Positions 17,556-26,744 of a stretch of DNA of 64,000 nt are shown in pieces. The notes below the pieces were generated by a model that searched no databases, was not told the origin of the DNA, and saw only the letters and a list, made by a program, of their open reading frames with translations. How positions within the stretch are numbered: the stretch's first letter is position 1; each line of letters opens with the position of its first letter. Source of the stretch: Ensifer canadensis (lineage in GTDB: Bacteria > Pseudomonadota > Alphaproteobacteria > Rhizobiales > Rhizobiaceae). A program made the translations under genes and the position numbers. Location: positions 2,232,001-2,296,000 of the forward strand of contig NZ_CP083370.1 in assembly GCF_017488845.2 (NCBI RefSeq), in the 5' to 3' direction.

Positions 17556-19424
17556 CTATCCCTTCGCCGGACGGCGGTGGGAGAACTGAGCGATGGATAT
17601 GCCGGCTTTGCGGAAGCCGTTCAGCCAGAGCTCTGCATCCTCTGACAAGGAGCAAATCTTCGCGGTGTTTCGGGCGTAGACGTCTGCATCGAACGCCGCG
17701 GGCATCGCGCGCGTTATGATTGCCGCCTCCTCCGCCCTGCCGAGCTGGGCGAGACAGGCCGCCTGGTTCAATCGGAAGAAATATGGCGGATCGATCAGGG
17801 TTCCGTAGGCGGTCAATGCCGCATCGAACCTGCGCGCGAGATAGTAGCAGTCCCCGAGACTGGAGAGGAACGCCGGCGGCAGGAGCGGCTCGAACTTGCA
17901 GCCCCGTTCGACAAGCGCCAAGCCTTCTTCATGCATTCCCGCATAGGAAAGGATCATGCCTCGGGCGACAAGGACGTTCATGTCGCGCGGGCTCATCGAG
18001 ATCGCAATGTCGGAGTAGCGCAGGGCCTCGTCAATTTTCCCGACCAACAGAAAGCATGCAGCAACGCTGGTGAGGACGAATGGATCGTTTCTGTCGGCAG
18101 CGATCGCCCGCGCGGCATATTCCTGGCACTCAACCTCAAGCCCGGCATCTGTCGCAGCATCAGGCTCACTGAACCGCCAGTATGCGTAGAGCAATCCTAG
18201 CGAGGCGAGAGCGGGCGCATAGGTCGGGTCGACGCGGATCGCCTCCTGCATGTGCCCGCGTGCACCCTGTTCGTCACCGTTGCGCCAGGCAGCCCCTGCC
18301 CGGAGCCAGGACCTATAGGCGGAGATATCCGTCGTCGAACTCCTTGCGCGAACGGCCCCGGCCACCTCTTGAAGATTGAAAAACAGGCGACCTATGATCG
18401 CATCGACGATTTGATCCTGGACCGCGAAGATGTCCGCCATTTCGCGATCGAATCTCTCGGCAAAGACATGCGCCCCTGTCTGTGTGTCGATCAATTGCAC
18501 CGAGGCGCGCAGGCGCTGGCCAGCCAGCCGGACACTGCCTTCGAGGACGAATTCCGCACCGAGCTGCCGGCCCACCTCCGCCACGTTCACCGATTGGCCC
18601 CTGTAGCTGAACGTGGTGTTTCTGGCGACGACGGAGAGATTCCGGAAGCGGCTCAGCTCGGTGATGATGTCCTCGGTGAGGCCGTCGGCGAAGTAGTCCT
18701 GCTCTGTGCTTCCCGACATGTTCGTGAGAGGCAGAACGGCGATGGTGGTAAATTCCCTGCCGCGAGAAAGTGTCGTTTGGAGCAGTGCCCGGGCCGTCTC
18801 CATTCCGAAGATCCTGACCGGCGCAGCAATGTTCTTGAGCTGCACCAGTCCGAGGTCTTTCATCACGACGGGGATCTTGCCTCGGACTTCATTGTGCACC
18901 TTCTCGGACATGCAGATGCCACCCGGCTCGGCCAGCGCTTCCAGTCGCGCTGCGATGTTGACCCCCTCGCCATAAATGTCTGAACCCTCGCCGATGACAT
19001 CGCCGATGTTGATGCCGATGCGGAGCAGGATCTCGCTGGGTTCTGGAACACCGGCATTCGCCTCCGCCATCTTCCGCTGAAGCTCGAGCGCGGCCTCGAC
19101 GACGTCAATCGCGCTGGCGAATTCGACCAGCACGCCGTCGCCCATCAGCTTGACGATGCGTCCTCCATGGGCGCGCACCACCGGGTAGAGCACATGACTT
19201 CGCCGCTCCTTCAGCGTCTCATACGTCCCGGCTTCATCGGCTTCCATCATGCGGGAATAGCCGACCACATCGGCGACGAGGATCGCAACAAGGCGGCGGT
19301 GGATTGATTTCTCGACCACGCTCCCACGTCTCCTTCGGGTGGCGCACTCTGTTGGGAAACCGAACTCGTCCACAATATCGGGATTGTGACCTTGTGCAAA
19401 ATCATCTTGTGGCACGTGCTCCAT
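17556..19424 (-). CDS. Class III adenylate/guanylate cyclase with TPR region
   Basis: Up to 622 residues. The cyclase homology domain starts near residue 43 with the metal-binding ILVADVVGYSRMM, continues with KLMGDGVLVEFAS (second Asp), and includes GINIGDVIGEGSDIYGEGVN. A middle part (TIAVLPLTNMSGS and YFADGLTEDIITELSRF) resembles the TolB/FlgO-like module found in this architecture. The C-terminal half is a run of TPR-like helices. This multi-copy family is typical of rhizobia; it makes cAMP in response to unknown partners bound by the TPRs. A GTG at 19319 may be the true start, since homologues usually begin near EKSIHRRLVAIL. Confidence 0.9.
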   Translation of the reverse strand: MEHVPQDDFAQGHNPDIVDEFGFPTECATRRRRGSVVEKSIHRRLVAILVADVVGYSRMMEADEAGTYETLKERRSHVLYPVVRAHGGRIVKLMGDGVLVEFASAIDVVEAALELQRKMAEANAGVPEPSEILLRIGINIGDVIGEGSDIYGEGVNIAARLEALAEPGGICMSEKVHNEVRGKIPVVMKDLGLVQLKNIAAPVRIFGMETARALLQTTLSRGREFTTIAVLPLTNMSGSTEQDYFADGLTEDIITELSRFRNLSVVARNTTFSYRGQSVNVAEVGRQLGAEFVLEGSVRLAGQRLRASVQLIDTQTGAHVFAERFDREMADIFAVQDQIVDAIIGRLFFNLQEVAGAVRARSSTTDISAYRSWLRAGAAWRNGDEQGARGHMQEAIRVDPTYAPALASLGLLYAYWRFSEPDAATDAGLEVECQEYAARAIAADRNDPFVLTSVAACFLLVGKIDEALRYSDIAISMSPRDMNVLVARGMILSYAGMHEEGLALVERGCKFEPLLPPAFLSSLGDCYYLARRFDAALTAYGTLIDPPYFFRLNQAACLAQLGRAEEAAIITRAMPAAFDADVYARNTAKICSLSEDAELWLNGFRKAGISIAQFSHRRPAKG

Positions 19425-19483
19425 AACGGCGCACGAAAGAGCCGTTGATGTCAGGGTGCCAGCGCCAAAAAGCCAAGCCGAAG

Positions 19484-19523
19484 AAAAACGAAAAGGCCGC
19501 CACGTCTTTCATGACGGGCGGCC
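19484..19523 (-). terminator. Strong Rho-independent terminator of the predicted sRNA
   Basis: On the minus strand GGCCGCCC pairs with GGCGGCC across a 14-nt loop, followed by TTTTCGTTTTT. It ends about 60 bp before the adenylate cyclase start, so most upstream transcripts should stop here. Confidence 0.85.
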
Positions 19524-19680
19524 CTTCGAAACAAAGGCGATGCCAGGGGCATCGCCTGCTGGTTCGGCTTGAGACCGAACCATGCCCGCGAGCCTGAGGA
19601 GGAGGAGCGCTCGAGCGGGCGTCTACCGTTCCGAAATTGACCACCCTTGAGGGAGGAGGAGAACAGAGTGATCAACTATT
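19484..19680 (-). ncRNA. Predicted trans-acting sRNA with CUCCUCC loops (alpha-r14/CUCKOO-like)
   Basis: Reading the minus strand, five hairpins follow one another. (1) 19673-19639, GATCAC/GTGGTC, with loop containing CTCCTCCTCCCTC. (2) 19620-19584, GCCCGC/GCGGGC, with loop CTCCTCCTCC. (3) 19581-19561, GGTTCGG/CCGAACC. (4) 19556-19536, GGCGATGCC/GGCATCGCC. (5) The terminator at 19523-19495 with a U-rich tail. Exposed anti-Shine-Dalgarno CUCCUCC loops and a terminal hairpin are the hallmarks of alphaproteobacterial alpha-r14 (NfeR1-type) and CUCKOO sRNAs, which repress many mRNAs. The 5' end is approximate. It could also be the 5' leader of the cyclase gene, but the terminator argues for an independent RNA. 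Confidence 0.65.
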
Positions 19681-19836
19681 CTCGGAACTGCAGGCTTTTG
19701 AACCACCGGATGTTCGTCCGTGTTCGTTGAGGCGGCTTATAAACTATTATTCCGATAGAGATAGCAGCTTCTTGGCATAGGAGCCATGCAGAAAGCGCAT
19801 ATGTATGGTAAATGAGCAATTGCCCTCTAAAGCATT

Positions 19837-19931
19837 TCCGATTTATGCGGAATCGCAAAAACGCTCTATCTCTTTGTTTTTACACATTTCCTGACGGAAA
19901 ACCGCTTCGCACTTTTCCTGGAAATGCTCTG
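19837..19931 (-). repeat. Dispersed rhizobial intergenic repeat, family A copy 3 (longest)
   Basis: Inverted copy of the family A core (CGGAAAACCGCTTCGCACTT on the plus strand), extended at 19837-19875 by a segment with AGCATTTCCGATTTATGCGG, which gives a two-palindrome mosaic layout. Confidence 0.7.
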
Positions 19932-20055
19932 ATTCTGTGCACGTCCTGCCGCCGGCATGCCCGGCGGGATCTCGCCTCTTTCCTCCCCATGGACGTTTCC
20001 GCTAAGATCGCGCATCTTTCCCGCGGTTCTCCGCCCAATTTACCGGAAATCCCTC

Positions 20056-21891
20056 ATGTTTCAGTCCTTTGAAGTCACCTCCACGCCCCAGTTCGGCAAG
20101 GAGCGCACAGAAGCCTTGCGCGCCACCTTCGCCGCCCTCGGCATCGACGGGTTTCTCGTACCCCGTGCCGACGAGTTCCAGGGCGAGTATGTGCCGGCAT
20201 CGTCGGAGCGGCTTTCCTGGCTCACCGGCTTTACCGGTTCCGCCGGCGTCGCCCTCATTACGCAGCGTCAGGCTGTCGTTTTCGTCGATGGACGTTACGT
20301 GACCCAGCTGAAGGAACAGGTCGACGGCCAGGTCTTTATCGGCGGCGATCTCATCGGCGAGCCGCCGCATCTCTGGCTGGAAAATAACGGCACCAAGGGC
20401 TTCAGGCTCGGCATCGACCCGTGGCTGCACACAGGCGCTGAAGTGCGCCGGCTGGAAAAGGCGCTTGCCGTCCTCGGCGGCTCGCTCGTCTTCCTCGACC
20501 ACAACCCGCTCGACCGCATCTGGACCGGTCGCCCGGCAGCCCCGCTCGGCCGCGTCTCCATCCAGCCGATCGAGCAGGCCGGCGAGCTTGCCAAGGACAA
20601 GATCGCGACCATCGCTGGCGGCCTCGAAAAGGCCGGTGCCAGCGCCGTGGTTTTGACCGACCCCTCCTCCGTCGCCTGGACCTTCAATATCCGCGGTACC
20701 GACGTGCCGCACACGCCGCATCCGCTCGCCCGCGCCATCATCCATGCCGACGGCCGCGCCGAGATCTTCCTCGACAAGCGCAAGACCGGCATCGAGCAGG
20801 AAGCCTATCTCACCCAGATCGCCGAGATCGCAGCACCCTCGACCTTCGACGACCGCCTGTCGACGCTCAGTACTGCGGGTGCTGCCGTCATGCTCGACCC
20901 GGACCTTGCCTCCTTCGCCATTTCCGAGCTGATCCGCTCCAAGGGCGGCAAGATCGTCGAGGCCGTCGACCCAGCCCGCCTGCCCCGCGCCCAGAAGAAC
21001 AGGGCCGAGATCGAGGGCTCGACCCGCGCGCATCTGCAGGATGGCGCCGCGATGGTCGAATTCCTCGCCTGGCTCGACAAGGCCGAGCCCGGCACCGTCA
21101 CCGAGATCGGCGCTGCCAACCAGCTGGAAGCCGCCCGTGCCACCGTCGGCGAGCGCATGCAAAACCCACTCAAGGACATTTCCTTCGACACCATCTCCGG
21201 TGCCGGCTCGCATGCGGCGATCATGCACTACCGCGTGACGACCGAAACCGACCGCGCGATCGAAGCAGGCACCATGTTCCTGATCGATTCCGGCGCGCAA
21301 TACATCAACGGCACCACCGACATCACCCGCACGGTGGCGGTCGGCGCGGTTCCGGAAGAGCAGAAGCGCTTCTTCACGCTGGTGCTGAAGGGCATGATCG
21401 CCATCAGCACCGCGCGTTTCCCCAAGGGCTCGCGCGGTGTCGACCTTGACCCCTTGGCCCGCATCGCGCTGTGGAAGGCTGGCGCCGACTACGCCCATGG
21501 CACCGGCCACGGCGTCGGCTCCTACCTCTCGGTGCATGAGGGACCGCAGCGCATCGCCCGGCTTTCAACCCAGGAACTGCTGCCCGGCATGATCCTGTCG
21601 AACGAGCCCGGCTATTACCGCCCCGGCGCCTTCGGCATCCGCATCGAAAACCTCATCGTGGTGCAACCGGCCGAAGAGATCGCCGGCGGCGACCTGGCGA
21701 TGCTCGGCTTCGACACGATCACCTATTGCCCGATCGACAGCCGCCTGGTGCTGCCGGCGTTGCTGACCGACGAGGAACTGGGCTGGTTCAACGCCTACCA
21801 CGCCGAGACGCGCGAAAAGCTGATGCCGCTGTTGGTGGGCGACGAGACCCGCAACTGGCTGAAGACCGCGACGAAAGCCATCACACGCTGA
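20056..21891 (+). CDS. pepP: Xaa-Pro aminopeptidase (M24B, aminopeptidase P)
   Basis: A 611-residue cytoplasmic metallopeptidase that removes N-terminal residues preceding proline. It has the double creatinase-like N-terminal regions followed by the pita-bread domain. Metal ligands are visible in order: Asp in FLIDSGAQY, Asp in NGTTDITRTV, His in GTGHGVGSYL, Glu in LSNEPGYYRP and Glu in IRIENLIV. The length matches the long three-domain eukaryote-like aminopeptidase P found in alphaproteobacteria. ATG 20056 begins the conserved MFQSFEVTSTP; the upstream open frame to 19957 has no similarity. Confidence 0.93.
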   Translation: MFQSFEVTSTPQFGKERTEALRATFAALGIDGFLVPRADEFQGEYVPASSERLSWLTGFTGSAGVALITQRQAVVFVDGRYVTQLKEQVDGQVFIGGDLIGEPPHLWLENNGTKGFRLGIDPWLHTGAEVRRLEKALAVLGGSLVFLDHNPLDRIWTGRPAAPLGRVSIQPIEQAGELAKDKIATIAGGLEKAGASAVVLTDPSSVAWTFNIRGTDVPHTPHPLARAIIHADGRAEIFLDKRKTGIEQEAYLTQIAEIAAPSTFDDRLSTLSTAGAAVMLDPDLASFAISELIRSKGGKIVEAVDPARLPRAQKNRAEIEGSTRAHLQDGAAMVEFLAWLDKAEPGTVTEIGAANQLEAARATVGERMQNPLKDISFDTISGAGSHAAIMHYRVTTETDRAIEAGTMFLIDSGAQYINGTTDITRTVAVGAVPEEQKRFFTLVLKGMIAISTARFPKGSRGVDLDPLARIALWKAGADYAHGTGHGVGSYLSVHEGPQRIARLSTQELLPGMILSNEPGYYRPGAFGIRIENLIVVQPAEEIAGGDLAMLGFDTITYCPIDSRLVLPALLTDEELGWFNAYHAETREKLMPLLVGDETRNWLKTATKAITR

Positions 21892-21935
21892 GTGGGGCAT
21901 TGCGAAGGGGCTGAAGCGCGTTTCCAGTCCCCAAA

Positions 21936-22002
21936 GCATGTCGCGCAAAGGTGCGCAGTGGTTTTGCGATAACGACATGCGCAAAAACAAGAGCTTAAAG
22001 CG
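21936..22002 (+). repeat. Dispersed intergenic repeat, family C
   Basis: Palindromic: GCATGTCGCGCAAA is echoed by CGACATGCGCAAAAA around GTGCGCAGTGGTTTTGCG. The pattern resembles another short repeat seen widely between rhizobial genes. The rest of the 259-bp gap to 22150 shows only a GGAAAACCGC/GTTTTCC-type half-palindrome near 22060. Confidence 0.5.
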
Positions 22003-22150
22003 CAACAAGCGAATCCGGGAGAGCGCCCGGCGCTGTAGCAAATTGGGGCGGGATGCGGCCGGAAAACCGCACGCAGTTTTCCTCATCCCGCTCTGACGCC
22101 GGCTTTCAAGAAGAAGCACAAAGGCTTGGGGGAAGCCCCGGCTTTTCCTT

Positions 22151-22390
22151 TCAGATTCCCAACAGTTTCTTGGCCTGGCCGAGCGTTGCCTCCGACGCGG
22201 CGTGATCGCCGGCCTTGTGCTGGTCTTCGCCCTGCTTGCGCAGCGCCGTGACCTTCGCCATGTCGGCCTCGGAAAGAGAGGCCGTCGGGATGGCCGCATC
22301 GATCGCAGCCATCATGGTGGGGCACTGGTTGGCAAAGGCCGTCGCAGGCGCAAGCGCGAGAAAAAGGGCAATCGAGATCCTGGTAATCAT
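22151..22390 (-). CDS. Small exported protein of unknown function
   Basis: A 79-residue protein. The signal peptide MITRISIALFLALAP is cleaved after AFA, leaving about 60 residues rich in Ala, Met and Lys with one cysteine (NQCPTMMAAID). The mature part is predicted helical, with a tetratricopeptide-like ending (HKAGDHAASEATLGQAKKLLGI). GGAGGAG lies 6 nt before the ATG, strong support for translation. Similar short periplasmic proteins occur in rhizobia; no role is established. Confidence 0.8.
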   Translation of the reverse strand: MITRISIALFLALAPATAFANQCPTMMAAIDAAIPTASLSEADMAKVTALRKQGEDQHKAGDHAASEATLGQAKKLLGI

Positions 22391-22415
22391 GGTCGCTCCT
22401 CCACCACCGGGAGGC

Positions 22416-22476
22416 TGCAGCAAGTCAAAGTGCAACCGCGACCTTTGCGCGTCAGACAGGGCGCGCGGCGCAGCCG
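22416..22476 (+). repeat. RIME1-like element, right half only
   Basis: Has TGCAGCAAGTCAAAGTGCAA and GACCTTTGCGCGTC with GCGCGCGGCG, matching the right half of the fuller elements at 58617-58716 and 60592-60696 but lacking their left palindrome. Confidence 0.65.
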
Positions 22477-22618
22477 TACCTCTCCGGCAATCAGAGGATG
22501 ATAATCCAGGACGCGCCCGAAGCCAACGCCGGAGCGTTCAGCGCACCCTGCCCTGCCCGCGCCGTCTTCGACGACACGACCAGCGACAGGGATTGCCCGC
22601 ACAAAGGCGGTGAGGAAC

Positions 22619-22933
22619 CTACAGGACGAGATGCCGGATCAGCATCACCACCACCCAGCCGATGACGAGCATGCGCAAGGTGGAGAGATTAAGCCCGAGC
22701 GCAATGGCGAAGGCGACGAACATCGAGACCGCGACGTCGAAGCCGCCATAGACGAAGGCCGGCGCCACCAGCGTCGTCAGCACCGCCGCCGGAACGGCGT
22801 TCAATGCCGATTCGAGCCGCGGCGGGATCTGCTTCATCTGGGTGATGAGCACATAGCCACCGATGCGGGTGATGAAGGTCGCAACGGCCGCCGCGATGAT
22901 CAGATAGATGAGATTGAGGTGTTGCGGGTCCAT
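22619..22933 (-). CDS. azlD: AzlD family small transport subunit
   Basis: A 104-residue protein with about four hydrophobic segments and the family's TRIGGYVLI and ALNAVPAAVLTTLVAP motifs. AzlD partners AzlC to export branched-chain amino acids or related compounds across the inner membrane. The start lies 3 nt after the azlC stop, so both are translated from one message. Confidence 0.92.
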   Translation of the reverse strand: MDPQHLNLIYLIIAAAVATFITRIGGYVLITQMKQIPPRLESALNAVPAAVLTTLVAPAFVYGGFDVAVSMFVAFAIALGLNLSTLRMLVIGWVVVMLIRHLVL

Positions 22934-22936
22934 GGC

Positions 22937-23656
22937 TCAGGCCTCCTTCTCGATGGCGACGGGCGGTGCCGAAACCGTCTCGGTCGGCGGCAGGCAGGCG
23001 GCGAGCAGCACGCCCGCCAGCGCCCCGATGCTGACATGCCAGGGCGAGCCGACGAGATGCATGCCGGCAACCGACGCCACGGCAGAAACCGCAACGATCG
23101 GCAAAAAGCGGTCACGCTTGCGAAAACCCATCACCAGGCCGAGGAAGTAGATCGGCAAGAGCACGTCGAGGCCGATGGCCTTGGGATCGCCGATCAACTG
23201 ACCGAAGATCGCGCCAAGCAGCGTGTTGAAGATCCAGGGGAAATAGATCACCAGGCCGAAGCCGAGATACCAGGGGAAGGTCACCGGCAGGCCACGCTCG
23301 CCGCGCTTCTCGGTCTCGGCATATTGCGGATCGACCAGCAGGAAGAAGGCAAAGAACTTCTGGACCGGGGTGAAATGCCGGATGTATTTGGCGATCGAGG
23401 CGGAATAGAGCACGTGGCGGAAGTTGACGGCGAAGACCGAAAGCACCACCAGCCATGGCTGGACATGGTTGCCGAACAGCTCGATGCCGACCATCTGGCT
23501 GGCGCCGGCATAAACCGTCGCGCTCATGAACACGGTATCGGCGATGGTAAAACCATTGTCGACCGCAAGCGCACCGAACAGCGCGCCAAAGGGTGACGCC
23601 GCTAGCATGATCGGGAAGCCGCCGCGCACGCCTTCCCAGAATTCGTCTTTTCTCAT
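22937..23656 (-). CDS. azlC: AzlC family branched-chain amino acid exporter subunit
   Basis: A 239-residue membrane protein starting MRKDEFWEGVRGGFPIMLA. Family signatures are SPFGALFGALAV, SATVYAGASQMVG and VNFRHVLYSASIA, with about five to seven membrane helices. It forms the large subunit of an AzlCD exporter. GGGAGGATT lies 6 nt upstream of ATG 23656. No Lrp-type regulator, often found beside azlCD, is visible; the 418-bp gap to panB (23657-24074) has no convincing gene. Confidence 0.93.
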   Translation of the reverse strand: MRKDEFWEGVRGGFPIMLAASPFGALFGALAVDNGFTIADTVFMSATVYAGASQMVGIELFGNHVQPWLVVLSVFAVNFRHVLYSASIAKYIRHFTPVQKFFAFFLLVDPQYAETEKRGERGLPVTFPWYLGFGLVIYFPWIFNTLLGAIFGQLIGDPKAIGLDVLLPIYFLGLVMGFRKRDRFLPIVAVSAVASVAGMHLVGSPWHVSIGALAGVLLAACLPPTETVSAPPVAIEKEA

Positions 23657-24074
23657 GGAATCCTCCCGCGGCGCCGGCAATGGGCGCCCGCGGCATGCCG
23701 TCTTTAATCGGGATCGATCAAGGCCACATGCAGCATTTCAAAACTGCGACAGCGACTGTGCACCTCAAGGCGCGCGCGGCTGTCGTCCTGTGCCGGACAG
23801 ATAGGCGTTCCCGCCCCGACCAACAATTCAATTGCGCTTATACAATGATTGAATTTTATGATGCCTGACCGCGGCAGGCTTGAACGAAATGCGCACGGGT
23901 CGATAAGCGATCGCCGTTTTTTCACCGCCGCCTCGCCACCGACCACCTGGCGGTGGGGCATTTATCCGAAGATCGCTCCCCCAGTGGGATAGGGCGCAAG
24001 CCGCATGACCTGCGCCCTCCTGTTCAAAGTCGCCGTGTGCTCGTTGGCGCGGCCAGGTCGTGCAAAGAGATGTG
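23657..24074. other. Intergenic gap without recognised gene
   Basis: Between the azlC start and the panB stop, 418 bp. Short frames exist but lack ribosome sites and similarity. It should hold the azlCD promoter and the panCB terminator; a CACCGCC/GGCGGTG inverted pair near 23920-23955 may be part of the latter. Confidence 0.4.
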
Positions 24075-24896
24075 TCAGCGCTTGACCTGGAACGTATGCT
24101 CGACACCCGGGAACGTGCGCGCCTTGACCTCGTTGGCGTATTCCTCCGCAGCCTTCGAGATCGCCGGCGCCAGTTCGGCAAAATGTTTGACGAAGCGGGG
24201 CTTGAAGTCGTTGAACAGGCCCAGCATATCGTCAGAGACGAGGATCTGGCCGTCGCAGGCCGGCGATGCGCCGATGCCGATGGTCGGCGAGCGCAATTCC
24301 CCGGTGATCTCGCGCGCAACCGGCTCGACGGTGCCTTCGACGACGATCGCAAAAGCGCCGGCATCGTCGATCGCCTTGGCGTCGCGGCGGATCTTGGCCA
24401 CTTCCTTCTCGTTGCGACCGACCGAGCGATAGCCGCCGGTGGTGTTGACGAGCTGCGGCATCAGCCCGACATGGCCGAGAACCGGAATGCCGCGGCTGAC
24501 GAGGAACTCGACCGTCTCGGCCATCTCGGCGCCGCCCTCGAGCTTCACGGCGCTACAGCCGGTTTCCTTCAAAACGCGTGCAGCACTTCGGAAGGCCTGT
24601 TCCTTGGATTCCTGGTAGGAGCCGAACGGCAGGTCGATGACAATGCAGGAGCGCTCCGAGCCGCGCATGACCGCCTGGCCATGGGCGATCATCATCTCGA
24701 GCGTGACGCCGACGGTGGTGTCGAGACCGTAGAGCACCATGCCGAGCGAATCGCCGACCAACAGGAAATCGACATGCGGATCGAGCAGCCGGGCAATCGG
24801 TGTCGTATAGGCCGTCAGGCTGACGATCGGGCGCTCGCCCTTCAGCGCCTCGATATTGGCAGGGCTCAGGCGGCGTCTGGCAGATTGTACGCTCAT
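24075..24896 (-). CDS. panB: 3-methyl-2-oxobutanoate hydroxymethyltransferase
   Basis: A 273-residue enzyme. It adds a hydroxymethyl group from methylene-tetrahydrofolate to 2-oxoisovalerate, making ketopantoate, the first step to pantothenate and CoA. Seen: the substrate/Mg region [16 protein letters not shown], the catalytic-region [18 protein letters not shown], and the C-terminal part [14 protein letters not shown]. Start ATG 24896 lies 2 nt after the panC stop, so the two form a panCB operon. Confidence 0.96.
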   Translation of the reverse strand: MSVQSARRRLSPANIEALKGERPIVSLTAYTTPIARLLDPHVDFLLVGDSLGMVLYGLDTTVGVTLEMMIAHGQAVMRGSERSCIVIDLPFGSYQESKEQAFRSAARVLKETGCSAVKLEGGAEMAETVEFLVSRGIPVLGHVGLMPQLVNTTGGYRSVGRNEKEVAKIRRDAKAIDDAGAFAIVVEGTVEPVAREITGELRSPTIGIGASPACDGQILVSDDMLGLFNDFKPRFVKHFAELAPAISKAAEEYANEVKARTFPGVEHTFQVKR

Positions 24897-24898
24897 TC

Positions 24899-25774
24899 TC
24901 AGGCAACCTTTGCAAAATGGGCGGATTTGGCGGCAATCACGCGGTTGTCGAGCAGCTTCGTCGTGCCGAAGCGCACGAAGAGCAGCAGCAGCACCGGCTT
25001 GTCACCGATCTCTTGAATTGTTTCGAGCGTGCCAGGATCGCGCAGCGCCACGACTTCGGGTCGAGCCAGCGGTTCGGCGGAAAGAAAAGCCGTCACGGCC
25101 CTTTCCACTTCGACGGCATCGGTGATCCCGGACGCGACCAGCCGCTCGGCCTCGGCAAGTGCCTTCGGCACGATGGCAGCCGCTTCACGCTCAGCGGCGC
25201 TGAGGTAGACATTGCGCGACGAACAGGCGAGCCCATCGGCCTCGCGCACCGTCGGCACGCCGATGATCTCCACCGGCTGGGCGAGATCATCGACCATACG
25301 GCGAATGATCTGCAGCTGCTGGAAATCCTTCTCGCCGAAATAGGCGCGGTCCGGCTGCACGATGTTGAACAGCTTGGTGACGACAGTCGCAACGCCGGCA
25401 AAGTGGCCGGGACGCACGGAACCTTCAAGCTCGGAGCCGAGCTTCGGCACGTCGACCACCGTTTCCATCGGTCGCGGATACATGTCGGACACCCCTGGCG
25501 AAAACAGGAAGTCGACGCCGCCCTCTTCCAGCATCGCCTGATCGCGGGCGAGATCGCGCGGATATTTGCTCAAGTCTTCGTTGGGGCCGAACTGCAGCGG
25601 ATTGACGAAGATGCTGGCAACGACGACGTCATTTTGCCCGCGCGCACGGCGCACAAGCTCCATATGGCCGACATGCAGATAGCCCATGGTCGGCACGAGC
25701 CCGACCGTCTTGCCTGCCCGCCGGTATTCGGCAAGGGCTGCGCGCAGCTCGGTGATGGTGGTGATGGTCTTCAA
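24899..25774 (-). CDS. panC: Pantothenate synthetase
   Basis: A 291-residue ligase that joins pantoate and beta-alanine with ATP. Motifs: [18 protein letters not shown] (the HxGH-type nucleotide signature), [32 protein letters not shown], and [13 protein letters not shown] (KMSKS-like region). I place the start at TTG 25774 (product [10 protein letters not shown]), because GGAGGG lies 7 nt upstream; a TTG at 25789 would overlap that ribosome site. First gene of the panCB operon. Confidence 0.95.
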   Translation of the reverse strand: MKTITTITELRAALAEYRRAGKTVGLVPTMGYLHVGHMELVRRARGQNDVVVASIFVNPLQFGPNEDLSKYPRDLARDQAMLEEGGVDFLFSPGVSDMYPRPMETVVDVPKLGSELEGSVRPGHFAGVATVVTKLFNIVQPDRAYFGEKDFQQLQIIRRMVDDLAQPVEIIGVPTVREADGLACSSRNVYLSAAEREAAAIVPKALAEAERLVASGITDAVEVERAVTAFLSAEPLARPEVVALRDPGTLETIQEIGDKPVLLLLFVRFGTTKLLDNRVIAAKSAHFAKVA

Positions 25775-25970
25775 ATCCGGACCCTCCAATCCGCGAAGGC
25801 GCCGCTAGCGCCCCGCCCCGCGGCCTGTGGCTCTTGGCCCGCTCCGCGAAAAGGCAATTGCACAAAATTTGGCTGCAAACCTCTATCTTGTGCAGCGCAA
25901 AAAGACAAACGGAATTGGTGCCGCTGCGAATAGAGCCAAGCCAATTATCGCACGGTCCGGGCGGGCAAGC

Positions 25971-26357
25971 TCAGCTGTGGGCGGAACTCGGCACCCGCCA
26001 GGGCGGATCGAGCCTGTTGGCGCCTGCGAAATAAAGTACGATGCGGTTGCCGGCGAGATCAAAGATTTCGGCTTCCCGCCACAGCCAGCTCTTGTCGGCG
26101 GGACTGCTCGCAAACAGGATACCGGCCTCGATCAGCCGGCTGACGGTCAGATCCAGATCGTCGCACTCGAAGTAGACGGTTGTGCCGCTGCCGCCCGCCT
26201 CGCCCTGATGCAGCGAAAACGAACTGCCGCCATCCGGGCAGACGAAGCGCACATAATGCGGCCGCGCATCGACGATCGGCTGCAGCCCGAGCGTGCGGTA
26301 GAACTCCCACCCCGCATCGAGATCGGGCATCGTCACCGTCACCTGGTTCAAACGCAT
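25971..26357 (-). CDS. VOC (glyoxalase/bleomycin-resistance) superfamily protein
   Basis: A 128-residue protein made of two beta-alpha-beta-beta-beta modules: MRLNQVTVTMPDLDAGWEFY (metal-site strand and helix), YVRFVCPDGGSSFSLHQ, TTVYFECDDLDLTVSRL and FDLAGNRIVLYFAGANR. VOC proteins bind a metal and act as isomerases, dioxygenases or resistance proteins; the substrate is unknown here. It is divergent from nothing obvious; the 387-bp gap 26358-26744 holds at most a tiny frame. Confidence 0.85.
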   Translation of the reverse strand: MRLNQVTVTMPDLDAGWEFYRTLGLQPIVDARPHYVRFVCPDGGSSFSLHQGEAGGSGTTVYFECDDLDLTVSRLIEAGILFASSPADKSWLWREAEIFDLAGNRIVLYFAGANRLDPPWRVPSSAHS

Positions 26358-26464
26358 CGTGTCTCCTCACATCCCGGGCGCCGACAGTCATCGTTGCTCG
26401 CCGCACCTCTTCACGAGGTCCGGAGACCATGGAACATCCGCCAGAAATGTGCGAGGTGCAAACG

Positions 26465-26620
26465 ATGCGGATTCAGCATGGACCGCCAAACTCTGATCGG
26501 CCTCGTGTGGCACTCGCCGCCGTTCCAGATGTGCTCGCCCATTTCGAGCGCGCCGCCGGCACCTTGCCGAGCGAATTGCCAGTAATCTCGGGTGAACCGG
26601 AAATGCTTGAAAACCTATGA
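26465..26620 (+). CDS. Doubtful small ORF
   Basis: A 51-residue frame (MRIQHGPPNSDRPRVALAA, ending GEPEMLENL) preceded by GAGGTG 7 nt upstream; an ATG at 26429 would add 12 residues. No hydrophobic segment, motif or family is recognised. Listed because it fills the gap between the two VOC genes; it may be a remnant or chance. Confidence 0.2.
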   Translation: MRIQHGPPNSDRPRVALAAVPDVLAHFERAAGTLPSELPVISGEPEMLENL

Positions 26621-26744
26621 TTGCACACCACATCAGCGGGGACACTTCGCATTTCTCAAAAAATGTCTGAACGGCTGTCGGCTGCGTGTCACGCCGAACG
26701 TCCTAGTTATGTTCAATCAAGAAAATCCCTACGAGGAGCATTCC

